DNA of 64,000 nt from positions 177,337-241,336 of the forward strand of contig NZ_JACVPW010000001.1 of NCBI RefSeq assembly GCF_018881715.1, in the 5' to 3' direction. Source of the DNA: Polynucleobacter parvulilacunae. GTDB lineage: Bacteria > Pseudomonadota > Gammaproteobacteria > Burkholderiales > Burkholderiaceae. Made by a program: the position numbers and the translations under genes. Shown here one piece after another: positions 15,143-24,647 of this stretch. The first letter of the stretch is position 1; each line of letters opens with the position of its first letter. The notes beneath the pieces were generated by a model. The model was given only the letters and a program-made list of their open reading frames with translations. It made no database searches and was not told the DNA's origin.

Positions 15143-16510
15143 ATGTCAAACATAACCGCTATTTCTTATCTCATTTCATCGGTGTTGTTCATTCTCGCTT
15201 TGCGTGGATTGTCCTCACCAACTACATCGCGCCAAGGCAATACCTTCGGCATGATTGGTATGTTGCTAGCAGTCATCACTACTTTCTTCATTCCTGATTT
15301 CAAACCCGCTATCTCTTTGATTGGTGTTGCCATTGTTGGCGGCGCGATCATTGGTACGCTTGCCGCTAAACGCGTGCAAATGACAAAGATGCCTGAGTTG
15401 GTTGCTTTGATGCACTCCTTCGTAGGTTTATCAGCCGTGTTAATTGCGATTGCTGCTGTATTTAATCCAGCACATGACCACACTGGCGCGCAAAAGATTG
15501 AACTCTTTATCGGCGCGTTCATTGGCGCCATTACCTTCACTGCATCTGTGATTGCTTTCGGCAAATTGTCAGGCAAGGTCAGTGGTAAGCCAGTTACTTT
15601 TGCTGGTCAACATTTACTCAACCTCCTCCTAGCAATCACCATGGTTGGTGGCGGCGTAATGTACTTCATGACTGGTAGTCATGAAGCATTCCTAGTAATG
15701 TGTGCGGTCGCTCTAGTGTTGGGTGTAACTTTGATCATCCCTATCGGCGGTGCCGATATGCCAGTGGTTGTATCAATGCTCAATAGTTATTCTGGTTGGG
15801 CTGCAGCAGGTATTGGCTTTACCTTGAACAACCCAGTGTTGATTATTGCTGGTGCTTGCGTAGGCTCTTCTGGCGCGATTCTGTCCTACATCATGTGTAA
15901 AGCGATGAATCGCTCTATCTTGGCCGTATTGCTCGGCGGCTTTGGCGCTGAAGCTGCTGCTGGCGGTGGTGATGATGGCGGCCCTAAGAACTACAAAACA
16001 GGATCACCTGAAGATGCTGCTTTCCTCATGGAAAATGCTGACACTGTGATCATCGTTCCAGGTTACGGCTTGGCAGTGGCTCGCGCGCAACATGCATTGA
16101 AAGAACTGACTGAAAAGTTAACTCATCATGGCGTGACTGTGAAATACGCGATTCACCCAGTGGCTGGTCGTATGCCTGGTCACATGAACGTACTCTTGGC
16201 TGAAGCTGAAGTTCCGTACGATCAAGTATTTGAGATGGAAGACATCAATAGCGACTTTGGTCAGGCTGACGTAGTTCTGGTGCTTGGCGCGAATGACGTG
16301 GTGAACCCAGCAGCCCGCACTCCAGGCAGCCCAATCTTTGGCATGCCAATCTTGGAAGCATTTAAAGCTAAAACCATCATCGTCAATAAGCGTTCGATGG
16401 CAGCTGGTTACGCTGGCTTAGATAACGAGCTCTTCTACATGGATAAAACCATGATGGTCTTCGGTGATGCGAAGAAAGTGGTTGAAGAGATGGTTAAAGC
16501 GGTTGAATAA
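15143..16510 (+). CDS. pntB: NAD(P) transhydrogenase subunit beta
   Basis: Carries most of the proton channel and the NADP(H)-binding domain III. The 455 residues start with several membrane helices (residues 5-260). The soluble domain has VIIVPGYGLAVARAQHA, IHPVAGRMPGHMNVLLAEA and VLVLGANDVVNPAAR, which form the NADP site, then IIVNKRSMAAGYAG. Full length for the family. It ends 28 bases before a clear terminator. Confidence 0.97.
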   Translation: MSNITAISYLISSVLFILALRGLSSPTTSRQGNTFGMIGMLLAVITTFFIPDFKPAISLIGVAIVGGAIIGTLAAKRVQMTKMPELVALMHSFVGLSAVLIAIAAVFNPAHDHTGAQKIELFIGAFIGAITFTASVIAFGKLSGKVSGKPVTFAGQHLLNLLLAITMVGGGVMYFMTGSHEAFLVMCAVALVLGVTLIIPIGGADMPVVVSMLNSYSGWAAAGIGFTLNNPVLIIAGACVGSSGAILSYIMCKAMNRSILAVLLGGFGAEAAAGGGDDGGPKNYKTGSPEDAAFLMENADTVIIVPGYGLAVARAQHALKELTEKLTHHGVTVKYAIHPVAGRMPGHMNVLLAEAEVPYDQVFEMEDINSDFGQADVVLVLGANDVVNPAARTPGSPIFGMPILEAFKAKTIIVNKRSMAAGYAGLDNELFYMDKTMMVFGDAKKVVEEMVKAVE

Positions 16511-16537
16511 GACCGGCTCTCGAGCCTTTAAATAAAA

Positions 16538-16560
16538 GACCGCCTTCGGGCGGTTTTTTA
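16538..16560 (+). terminator. Intrinsic terminator of the pnt operon
   Basis: Stem ACCGCC / GGCGGT closed by a stable TTCG tetraloop, followed by six T. A textbook Rho-independent terminator for pntAA-pntAB-pntB. Confidence 0.93.
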
Positions 16561-16612
16561 TTACACTAAGCAAACTCCTCAATAAAGCAATACCACCTTA
16601 CAAGAGCTTGCT

Positions 16613-17404
16613 ATGCCAAATTTCATTGGGAATCACCTCAACATAGTTAAATATGCGCCGCTAATATTTTTTGCCTCAATCCTCACATTCTTATTGGTAG
16701 GTTGGCTCCTCGGAAAATACCGCCTACGTAACTCAAATCAGGTAATCGTTCGAGATTCTTTGGCGACTGCTATCTTTGGATTATCGGCGCTGGTTCTCGG
16801 TTTTACATTCTCGGGTGCAAATGAACATTTTGATAAACGCGTTAGCCTCATGCGCGCCCAAGCTGATGCCATTACCCAACTCTATCAATCTAGTAAGTAC
16901 CTTGGTCCAAAAGATCAAATTGAGGTACGCAACTCTTTAAAAGAAATTCTTGAAGACCGTCTTGAGCTATATAAAGAGGTCAATACATTCGTTGCCCTAA
17001 ATACAAATATAGCTCGCCTAGGCAACAAGTTAAATGAGTTTAATGAATTAATGATGTTGAGCATTCCACGTGCACCAATTGGCAGTAGAGAATTGGCCGA
17101 CAAGATCTTAAGGCCCCAAACTGATCACCTCATGGAAGTTTTGCGTGATGGGATGTTAAATGCTAGACATCATCCTCCCCCGATTCTTGAACGCTTCTTA
17201 TTTGCTCTACTATCGATTGGTGCGCTTTTAAGCGGCTATGCTATGGCAGTGAAGAATGAAGAGGATTGGTTTTTAACTGCTCTTTACCTAGGGCTGATGG
17301 GGTTTGCGCTTTATGTGATCTTTGCCCTAGAGTTTCCAAATCAACTATTCCCATACGAATCTTTCAACGCAGACTTATTGCGAACACAAAAACTCTTTCA
17401 ATAA
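16613..17404 (+). CDS. DUF4239-type membrane protein
   Basis: A 263-residue protein of unknown function. Two N-terminal membrane helices (about residues 15-35 and 50-65, the second with ATAIFGLSALVLGFTFSGA) are followed by a long helical soluble region (70-190) with DKRVSLMRAQADAI. Two more helices lie near the C-terminus (about 193-245). This 2+2 layout with the LGFTFSGA motif fits DUF4239, a family compared with bestrophin-like channels. The assignment is from pattern memory. It stands alone between the pnt terminator and a convergent gene. Confidence 0.65.
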   Translation: MPNFIGNHLNIVKYAPLIFFASILTFLLVGWLLGKYRLRNSNQVIVRDSLATAIFGLSALVLGFTFSGANEHFDKRVSLMRAQADAITQLYQSSKYLGPKDQIEVRNSLKEILEDRLELYKEVNTFVALNTNIARLGNKLNEFNELMMLSIPRAPIGSRELADKILRPQTDHLMEVLRDGMLNARHHPPPILERFLFALLSIGALLSGYAMAVKNEEDWFLTALYLGLMGFALYVIFALEFPNQLFPYESFNADLLRTQKLFQ

Positions 17405-17419
17405 TCCGCTGATAAAGAT

Positions 17420-18154
17420 CTATCTTCTTTGATAGCTATTGGATAAATTGTCCTGCAGTACATAGGCAATTCCATTAGCTACTAAAGAAAGGTCTTGATC
17501 AAGCACTCGGCTTCGATACGTCCAGCCAGCGGGTAATTTCAGCTGCTCACCCAATACTGGCAAGTCTTTCATATTGAGCGCAGGATTCACAATCTGTGAG
17601 TAAGACTGCATCACATACACGTCACCTCCAGGAGAAGTGAGTTCATATACAGCGCTACCCACCCTATATATAAAATTAGTGGTGCGGACTATTTCATTTG
17701 GGGTGTATTGTTTGCTACCCATCAATTGCTTTAGCAAACTTAACTGGATTGTTGCCCGTAAGTTCATTTCGATGCCGCCAAAAGATTCTTTTACGTCATT
17801 GATGGTATTACCCGCCGCCTGAATTTCATCCATCGTCCAATAGCGCGGTCCATTGAGGATAGCAAAAGAGGCATCGAAACTCTTTTCAATAGATTCTTTG
17901 GTTAAGGTCTTCCACTGCGCTTCAGGACAAAGATTAAGTCCTTGCGTATTAAATACCTTGACTTCCAAATTGAGCCAAGCTCGCTTGCCCACTAGTACTT
18001 CGCAATAACGCTGATTACGCAGGTTTGAAACACTTTTCTGAAATACTGGCTGAGCGTCAACTGATTGAGCGATTGCAGTCTCACAAAGAAAGGTGGCGCC
18101 CAAAAAGAGCAAGCCCATTGATATAAAGGAATTTGCTTGATTGCGACTAGTCAT
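17420..18154 (-). CDS. Exported protein of unknown function
   Basis: A 244-residue protein with a probable Sec signal peptide (about residues 1-29; hydrophobic core FISMGLLFLGATFL, likely cut after AIA). The mature part has two cysteines (RYCEVLV and LNLCPEA) that could form a disulfide in the periplasm. No membrane segment or enzyme motif is seen and I do not recognise the family. It lies between the convergent DUF4239 gene and groEL on the same strand, but groEL has its own terminator upstream of it, so it is likely expressed separately. Confidence 0.7.
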   Translation of the reverse strand: MTSRNQANSFISMGLLFLGATFLCETAIAQSVDAQPVFQKSVSNLRNQRYCEVLVGKRAWLNLEVKVFNTQGLNLCPEAQWKTLTKESIEKSFDASFAILNGPRYWTMDEIQAAGNTINDVKESFGGIEMNLRATIQLSLLKQLMGSKQYTPNEIVRTTNFIYRVGSAVYELTSPGGDVYVMQSYSQIVNPALNMKDLPVLGEQLKLPAGWTYRSRVLDQDLSLVANGIAYVLQDNLSNSYQRR

Positions 18155-18199
18155 TTTGACGCCTGCTCCAGTGGTAATGGTGGATACAGCTTACTCCTA

Positions 18200-18238
18200 T
18201 AAAGAAAAAGCGCCCGGTCTTTTGAACCAGGCGCTCTT
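18200..18238 (-). terminator. Intrinsic terminator of groESL
   Basis: On the minus strand a stem AGCGCC / GGCGCT, extended by an inner GGTC/GAACC pairing, is followed by a T-rich tract (TTTTTCTTT). It lies 40-70 bases after the groEL stop. Confidence 0.85.
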
Positions 18239-18275
18239 ATTTCTACAGCTTGGTAGCTGAGGAAATTAACGGCAA

Positions 18276-19943
<1,668 letters not shown>

Positions 19944-19956
19944 TTAAATACCGAAA

Positions 19957-20247
19957 TTACTTCTGTACAACAGCCATGATGTCGTCTTCACGCATCACGA
20001 TGAGTTCTTCGCTGTCAACTTTTACTGTTTGACCTGCATATTTACCAAACAACACGCGATCGCCTACTTTGACGTCAGGTGCGTTTAATTTGCCGCTGTC
20101 ATCGCGCTTGCCTGGGCCTACTGCCAAAACTTCACCTTGATCAGGCTTTTCTGCAGCAGCGTCAGGAATGATGATTCCGGAAGCAGTTTTTGATTCTTGA
20201 TCTAAACGCTTGATGATTACGCGATCATGTAAGGGACGCAAATTCAT
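19957..20247 (-). CDS. groES: Co-chaperonin GroES
   Basis: Lid of the GroEL cage. The 96 residues start [18 protein letters not shown], with the mobile loop [13 protein letters not shown] and the roof-loop region; length is exactly that of the family. First gene of groES-groEL. An AGGAGA ribosome site is just upstream. The 110 bp leader leads back to a promoter overlapped by a CIRCE operator. Confidence 0.99.
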   Translation of the reverse strand: MNLRPLHDRVIIKRLDQESKTASGIIIPDAAAEKPDQGEVLAVGPGKRDDSGKLNAPDVKVGDRVLFGKYAGQTVKVDSEELIVMREDDIMAVVQK

Positions 20248-20356
20248 CTCTTCTCCTATGTTAGTAAGTGTTAACTATTTAAATAAACTATATAAATCAA
20301 TGCTTTATAATCTCTCACACGCAAACTAAGGCTGATTTATCTAAAAACCCGCTGTT

Positions 20357-20383
20357 TTAGCACTCGCGTGTAGGGAGTGCTGA
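20357..20383. promoter_or_regulatory. CIRCE operator of groESL (HrcA site)
   Basis: TTAGCACTC, nine bases, then GAGTGCTGA: the CIRCE inverted repeat TTAGCACTC-N9-GAGTGCTAA with one mismatch. It lies just downstream of the groES -10 box, so HrcA bound here would cover the transcription start. The hrcA gene itself is not in the window. Confidence 0.95.
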
Positions 20384-20413
20384 TTATATAGGTCTGATTC
20401 CTGGTATTTCAAG
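20383..20413 (-). promoter_or_regulatory. groESL promoter
   Basis: Read on the minus strand: CTTGAA at 20413-20408, then 15 bases, then CCTATATAAT. CTTGAAA with CCTATAT resembles a heat-shock sigma-32 promoter (CTTGAAA / CCCCATNT). The TATATA/TATAAT also gives a sigma-70 reading with spacing of 17 or 19. The -10 touches the CIRCE half-site, supporting dual positive and negative heat-shock control. Confidence 0.75.
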
Positions 20414-20430
20414 GGCGGATCACCATAAAT

Positions 20431-20459
20431 TCTTTAAGGATTTAGCCCCTTTTTATAAT
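20431..20459 (+). promoter_or_regulatory. Candidate promoter of the interrupted EAL operon
   Basis: A perfect TATAAT lies at 20454-20459. The matching -35 position, 17 bases upstream (20431-20436, TCTTTA), is weak. Transcription would start near 20466, about 90 bases before the ATG at 20558. It faces away from the groES promoter. Because the transposon sits at 20577, transcripts from here now run into the transposon end instead of the operon. Confidence 0.5.
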
Positions 20460-20514
20460 GGGGACAGGTTGGTAGGTCGATTCCTACAGATAAATCAGCC
20501 TAAAGCCCTTACCG

Positions 20515-20556
20515 CTCCAATCCGTCCTGCCTAGACTGGACAGTCACCGATTGGAG
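20515..20556 (+). promoter_or_regulatory. Leader hairpin covering the ribosome binding site
   Basis: CTCCAATC at 20515-20522 is the exact complement of GATTGGAG at 20549-20556. An inner GTCC/GGAC pairing lies at 20524-20527 and 20538-20541. The right arm contains the GGAG Shine-Dalgarno of the ATG at 20558, so the folded leader would hide the ribosome site. This suggests translational control (thermosensor, riboswitch or protein-bound leader). No known riboswitch class is recognised. Confidence 0.5.
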
Positions 20557-20557
20557 A

Positions 20558-20576
20558 ATGCTGATGAGCCCGAAAT
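20558..20576 (+). pseudogene. 5' fragment of the interrupted EAL-like gene
   Basis: ATG at 20558 with GGAG five bases upstream opens a frame M-L-M-S-P-K that is cut by the transposon after the first base of codon 7. Read on into the element, it stops at TAA 20591-20593 after 11 residues. Joining 20576 to 38658 (one GAAAT copy kept) gives AAA TCC CGG CTG and continues in the frame of the EAL-like protein at 38658-39487, 282 residues in all. The start could also be the second ATG at 20564. Confidence 0.85.
20572..20576. repeat. Target-site duplication, left copy (GAAAT)
   Basis: GAAAT directly abuts the left terminal repeat. The same five bases directly abut the right end at 38653-38657. The bases on either side differ, so the duplication is exactly 5 bp, the size made by Tn7-family transposition. 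Confidence 0.93.
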
Positions 20577-20624
20577 TATGGCTCGCAGTCTAACTTGGGA
20601 CTTTCGCAGCTTAAATTGGTACTT
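20577..20624 (+). repeat. Left transposon end: terminal inverted repeat and two TnsB-like sites
   Basis: Starts TATGGCTCGCAGT. Two 20-base sites lie in direct repeat 21 bases apart: CGCAGTCTAACTTGGGACTT (20584-20603) and CGCAGCTTAAATTGGTACTT (20605-20624). The first is part of the terminal inverted repeat. The nine bases TATGGCTCG occur again at 20640-20648, exactly 63 bases (three site lengths) further in, there as part of the palindrome GGCTCGAGCC. Confidence 0.88.
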
Positions 20625-20936
20625 AACCCCCAATAGGTATATGGCTCGAGCCTCTCCAGGCGATTAATAATCCAAATTTTGAGCAAATTTACTACTTATT
20701 GATAATTTTGAAATCAACGGTCAGATTTAAATTTAGAATCTGAAATTTTTATCTGCGGGATTTTCTGCAAGTGATTGATTTTACTGAAATACAGAGTCCC
20801 AACTTAAGCTACGAGAAATACAAGACTCCAAGCCGGACCCTTTAAGAATAAGGGTTTGCAAGCCATCAGAATAGAAAGGGGGGAAATAAGCTGATATTTG
20901 CGATTTTACAGCCAACTTATGCAATAGGCAGACAGC
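20625..20936. other. Left-arm non-coding DNA with an inverted TnsB-like site
   Basis: No credible gene. AT-rich. At 20794-20813 there is GAGTCCCAACTTAAGCTACG, a TnsB-like site in the orientation of the far end. It shares the 13-mer CCCAACTTAAGCT with the far-end site at 38516-38535. It could be an accessory transposase site, an operator, or the relic of another end. Confidence 0.6.
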
Positions 20937-21317
20937 CTATCTAGAAAGAAGTAGTCGATCCCGTAAGGCATCAAATACAAAATATCGCTCTTTCCCGTCA
21001 AGGAGCGAACCATACTTATTAAGCATCTCATCATCCAAAGCGCTAAAGGCATCCATCTCGGCTTTGCGCAAATCAATTTGCGAAGGACTAGCTAATAGCC
21101 TATTGCCTGTTACCAAGTAAACCGCGTCAGCACCAATCTTGGAGGCTAGGTCAAAGTATGAGGCCCTGGGCTCTCTTCGCCCACCTTCATAGGCACCTTG
21201 CGCCAACACCTTCACCCCAACACGCTCCGCAAACTCTGCCTGAGTAAGGCCTAAACGCTTACGCTCTTCGCGAATTCGCTCACCTAACTTATAGGAAAAA
21301 TCTGGGGTGTTGTTCAT
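20937..21317 (-). CDS. XRE-family transcriptional regulator
   Basis: A 126-residue protein with an N-terminal helix-turn-helix of the lambda-repressor type (about residues 9-65; LGERIREERKRLGLTQAEFAERVGV, split here for length as LGERIREERKRLGLT and QAEFAERVGV). A helical C-terminal tail has no recognised domain and no peptidase motif. It is divergent from tnsA across 364 bp that hold two palindromes, so it probably represses the tns operon and itself. This is the first gene inside the left end of the transposon. Role inferred from position and fold. Confidence 0.85.
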   Translation of the reverse strand: MNNTPDFSYKLGERIREERKRLGLTQAEFAERVGVKVLAQGAYEGGRREPRASYFDLASKIGADAVYLVTGNRLLASPSQIDLRKAEMDAFSALDDEMLNKYGSLLDGKERYFVFDALRDRLLLSR

Positions 21318-21681
21318 GTAGTGTTAAAATATATGATTTTGAATATTTTTAACTATTTATAGACTATTTTTTAGCCTTAATTAAAGATAATTGATTTATT
21401 AATATTCGCAATGATATACAGATAGCAACAAATTAGCAAGCAGTTCAAAACTAAACACCTAGAGCTATTAGGTCACAAGGAAAACAAAATGAGCCCATAA
21501 AAAAACCAGATTCACCCTCTCAGGCTATCTGGTCAAGCTTTTTATTTGAGACAAAACTATTGGTATGTTTATTTTCTCGAATTTAGAACGCTAGGTCAAG
21601 CCTTTTGCAACCTAAATTTTGAGGCGCTGACACTAATTATATTCATTTGAATGTAATTAATAGCCCCTAGCGAGAAAATTC
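21318..21681. promoter_or_regulatory. Divergent control region of XRE regulator and tns operon
   Basis: Contains three dyads. A near-perfect 26 bp palindrome at 21634-21659 (arms TAATTA-t-ATTCA / TGAAT-g-TAATTA around TT) ends 22 bases before the tnsA ATG. A looser dyad TTAAAATAT...ATATTTTTAA at 21324-21352 lies right upstream of the XRE start. A hairpin CCAGAT / ATCTGG (21506-21532) has A and T tracts beside it. The first two are good operator candidates for the XRE protein. Confidence 0.6.
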
Positions 21682-22665
21682 ATGAAAAAAATACAACGTC
21701 GTAAGCCCAAAGGTCGATTTGGAAAAAAGGCTAAAAATCTTTCGGAAGCCAAAGATCTGATTAAGTCCTCCCCCTGGCGAACTACAGGTGGAGCATTCAT
21801 AAGGGGCCTAACCCCTCTCCCCGCTCAATGGGAATCCTATCTGGAGAGGTTTTGCGTCACAACACTTGCGCTGTGTTCGGATGTCATCTCGATTGCTTCA
21901 CAACCATTTACCGAGGAGTATCTGGACTCCCAAGGGATAAAGCGCCGCTACACCCCTGACTACTTGGTAGTGCTGACAGATCGCTCTGAATTACTACTTG
22001 AGGTCAAAAGCCTTAGGCACTTAGTGATTGATGAATCTATGTCCAAATACATTGATATCGCAAACCACTTAAAGCCAAAGAAGAAGTTTCGATTTTTAGT
22101 CGACACACAACTAGAAGAATGTCCACGCTTCAAAACAATTAAGTTGCTCTTCAGGTATGCAACTAGCAACATTCGTGGGGATGCCTATCTGAAAGTTGAG
22201 GCCATTCTATCTTCCGCTAATACGGGCATCTCAATTCATGAGTTGATGGCAAAAGCTGAAGTTGAGTTAGTCGATATCTACACCCTAATCGCGAAAAGAA
22301 AGCTGTGTATCGATTGGAATGCATCACTAGATGATCAAGCCGAAGTAAGTCTGCCAAACAAACCATTCAAGGGACTCTCAATTGAAACAATTCTTGCCTC
22401 AGGTCAACATGGTGATTTTTTGGAAAAATTGGCTTTGGGTTATCGGCCCGAAGATAAACGACTCATATCACTTGCGAAGATTGGGCGACAGTACGATCAT
22501 CCGCCAAACCCATTTAGAGTTATATGCGGATTTTCTCAGCCAACACCTCTTGATGGTGTCCAAAAATCTGAGCGCCCCACTCGAAAATCTTGGGAACGCC
22601 GAGATGAGGCAATTGGTAGCAATCCTCCTACAAAAAAAGAAAATGATGATGAGGAGGAAGTATGA
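21682..22665 (+). CDS. tnsA: Tn7-like transposition endonuclease TnsA
   Basis: Cuts the 5' strands at the transposon ends, which together with TnsB gives cut-and-paste transposition. The 327 residues start with a basic stretch (KKIQRRKPKGRFGKK). The restriction-enzyme-like core has acid E55 in WESYLERF, D93 in RRYTPDYLVV and the E-x-K pair E107/K109 in LLLEVKS, the TnsA catalytic pattern. The C-terminal part after about residue 180 should be the TnsC-contacting winged-helix domain. Its stop overlaps the tnsB start as ATGA. First gene of the five-gene transposition operon. Confidence 0.93.
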   Translation: MKKIQRRKPKGRFGKKAKNLSEAKDLIKSSPWRTTGGAFIRGLTPLPAQWESYLERFCVTTLALCSDVISIASQPFTEEYLDSQGIKRRYTPDYLVVLTDRSELLLEVKSLRHLVIDESMSKYIDIANHLKPKKKFRFLVDTQLEECPRFKTIKLLFRYATSNIRGDAYLKVEAILSSANTGISIHELMAKAEVELVDIYTLIAKRKLCIDWNASLDDQAEVSLPNKPFKGLSIETILASGQHGDFLEKLALGYRPEDKRLISLAKIGRQYDHPPNPFRVICGFSQPTPLDGVQKSERPTRKSWERRDEAIGSNPPTKKENDDEEEV

Positions 22666-24647
22666 ATAGCTTCCTACTTGAGCCTGGCCTGGTGATTTCA
22701 CGCATAGGAGAGGAGCTCAGATTAACTTCTCATATTGGCAATGCGATTGAATTTGCAGATCTTGAGACAGGGGAAATTATCTCCATCGCAGAAAATCAAT
22801 TCTGGGAGGAATACGTTTCCAAAAAACTAAAAATCATAAAAAGCTTCTCGTCGGATAAAGAAATCATCACCTTTGGAGAGGCTGAGCCAATTAAACCAAG
22901 TGAGTTTATTGATAATCTCTCAGAAAAAAATCGGGCAAATGCGCTTAGGAAAAGCCTCTACATCTCAGGCCTGATAAAAAGAAAGTTTACGCGGGGTAAG
23001 AAAAAATACCTTATAGAAGCGATCAAAGAAATAGCTCAAGAAATTTTTGATAAGAAGCCTCCGAGCCCAACTTCGATTCACAGATGGTGGCAAAAATTCG
23101 ATGAGTCAAACCAAAGGATGCATTCTCTTATATCAATGAATTCGTATAGGCGGAGAAAAAAAAGGATTGATCGCGAAAGCGAGCAATTTATGCAAGATCA
23201 GATCGAGGCCAAATACCTAGTAAAAACTAGACCTGGAATTGCAAGCGCCTACCGAGGGTATCTAGAGGCACTAGAAATTGAAAATAATAGTCGAGCCTTA
23301 AGCAACAAGCCACAACTAACCATTGTTTCCGATCGTACCTTCTATGAACGCATCAAGGTAAAAAATAAATATGATGTCATGGTTGCAAGACATGGAAAAC
23401 AATACGCCGACAACCATTTTCGAATGATTAAAGGCCACCTTCCTTCGGAGTACCCGCTAGATGTCATCGAGGTTGACCATACTCTCTTAGATATTATGGT
23501 TGTAGATGATGAACTGCATTTGTGCATTGGCAGGCCTTGGTTAACAACGATGAAAGATCGCTACTCAGGAATCATTGTCGGATTCTCATTCTCCTTCCAA
23601 AAAACAGGTGTTGAAAGTATTGCCGAGTGCTTTAAACACTCTATGACAGCACATCTTGATGTTCAAAAAAGATGGCCTGACATAAAAAACCCATGGCCTT
23701 CATTTGGATTTGCCCAATATTACGAGTTTGATAGGGGAAGCGACTATCTAGCCGAACAATGCCGAAGAATGGTCGAAAGGACAGGCGCACATTATGAGTA
23801 TTGCGCGACGAGAGCTCCATGGCATAAGGCATCCATTGAGCGATTCTTTGGAACTATCAATGAGACTCTATTTGAGACCTTGCCGGGAAGGACATTTCCA
23901 AGCTTATTAAAACGGGGGGATTACGATCCTGAAGTAGATTCAGTAATAAAAATTTCCACCTTCACATACTTAATGCACCTTTGGATTTGTGATTTTCACA
24001 ATGTACTTCCCAATGCTGACAATCAGGCAACTCCACTGGATCTCTGGAATGCCGGAATAAAACTTGCGCCCCCACGCTATGCGGCCAATCTCGACGATAT
24101 TGACATCATGGTGGGAAAACATGTTGAGGGGACACTCACTAATGAAGGCCTGAGATACAAATGGATTAATTATGCTAGCGATGAACTAAGTGAACTGATG
24201 AGGACTATTGGGAAGGGTCAGAAAGTTGAGTTTGTCATCAATCGAGAAGACCTTGGATCCGCCCAAGTCAAAAACCCGATCACAGATGAATATTTCGAGG
24301 TTCAATCTACGAGACCCGAATACAGTAGCGGCCTTAGTGAATATCAACATCGATATTTGCGAAAAGAAGGGGAAATAAAGCTCAATAAAAAAAATGCAAT
24401 CTATGAGCTTATGAAAACTCGAAGAAAAGTTGATAAAGCTGTAGAAGACTCCATAACAGGCCAAAATAAATTTCATCGCTCTGAAGCTGCAAGACTAGCT
24501 GGAATCAACTCTAACTCAGTGATTGAGGGGAAAAATAAGTCGATCGGCAATGTATTTGCAAATCAACATTTAGGCGCCGAGGAATCTTCTGCCGAAGTTA
24601 TTCAATTTCCCGCATATGTTCGTAAGAAATTGACGTGGGGTACATGA
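22662..24647 (+). CDS. tnsB: Tn7-like DDE transposase TnsB
   Basis: Binds the repeated sites in both ends, cuts the 3' strands and joins them to target DNA. It has 661 residues. N-terminal helix-turn-helix regions (about 95-230, with SPTSIHRWWQKF) precede the RNaseH-fold catalytic core. The triad is D272 (VIEVDHTLLD), D357 (YEFDRGSDYL) and E393 (HKASIERFFG), a DD35E spacing. A Mu-type C-terminal beta-barrel and a polar tail that would contact TnsC follow. Overlaps tnsA and tnsC by 4 bases each. No frameshift or missing catalytic residue. Confidence 0.95.
   Translation: MNSFLLEPGLVISRIGEELRLTSHIGNAIEFADLETGEIISIAENQFWEEYVSKKLKIIKSFSSDKEIITFGEAEPIKPSEFIDNLSEKNRANALRKSLYISGLIKRKFTRGKKKYLIEAIKEIAQEIFDKKPPSPTSIHRWWQKFDESNQRMHSLISMNSYRRRKKRIDRESEQFMQDQIEAKYLVKTRPGIASAYRGYLEALEIENNSRALSNKPQLTIVSDRTFYERIKVKNKYDVMVARHGKQYADNHFRMIKGHLPSEYPLDVIEVDHTLLDIMVVDDELHLCIGRPWLTTMKDRYSGIIVGFSFSFQKTGVESIAECFKHSMTAHLDVQKRWPDIKNPWPSFGFAQYYEFDRGSDYLAEQCRRMVERTGAHYEYCATRAPWHKASIERFFGTINETLFETLPGRTFPSLLKRGDYDPEVDSVIKISTFTYLMHLWICDFHNVLPNADNQATPLDLWNAGIKLAPPRYAANLDDIDIMVGKHVEGTLTNEGLRYKWINYASDELSELMRTIGKGQKVEFVINREDLGSAQVKNPITDEYFEVQSTRPEYSSGLSEYQHRYLRKEGEIKLNKKNAIYELMKTRRKVDKAVEDSITGQNKFHRSEAARLAGINSNSVIEGKNKSIGNVFANQHLGAEESSAEVIQFPAYVRKKLTWGT

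Noticed and set aside
15166..15576. 136-codon open frame antisense to pntB
   Set aside because: Overlaps a full-length conserved gene and its translation looks unnatural, so it is a shadow of pntB codon use.
20466..20557. Cyclic di-GMP riboswitch in front of the EAL gene
   Set aside because: Attractive by context, but I do not see the conserved core of the GEMM classes; only an ordinary hairpin over the ribosome site is supported.
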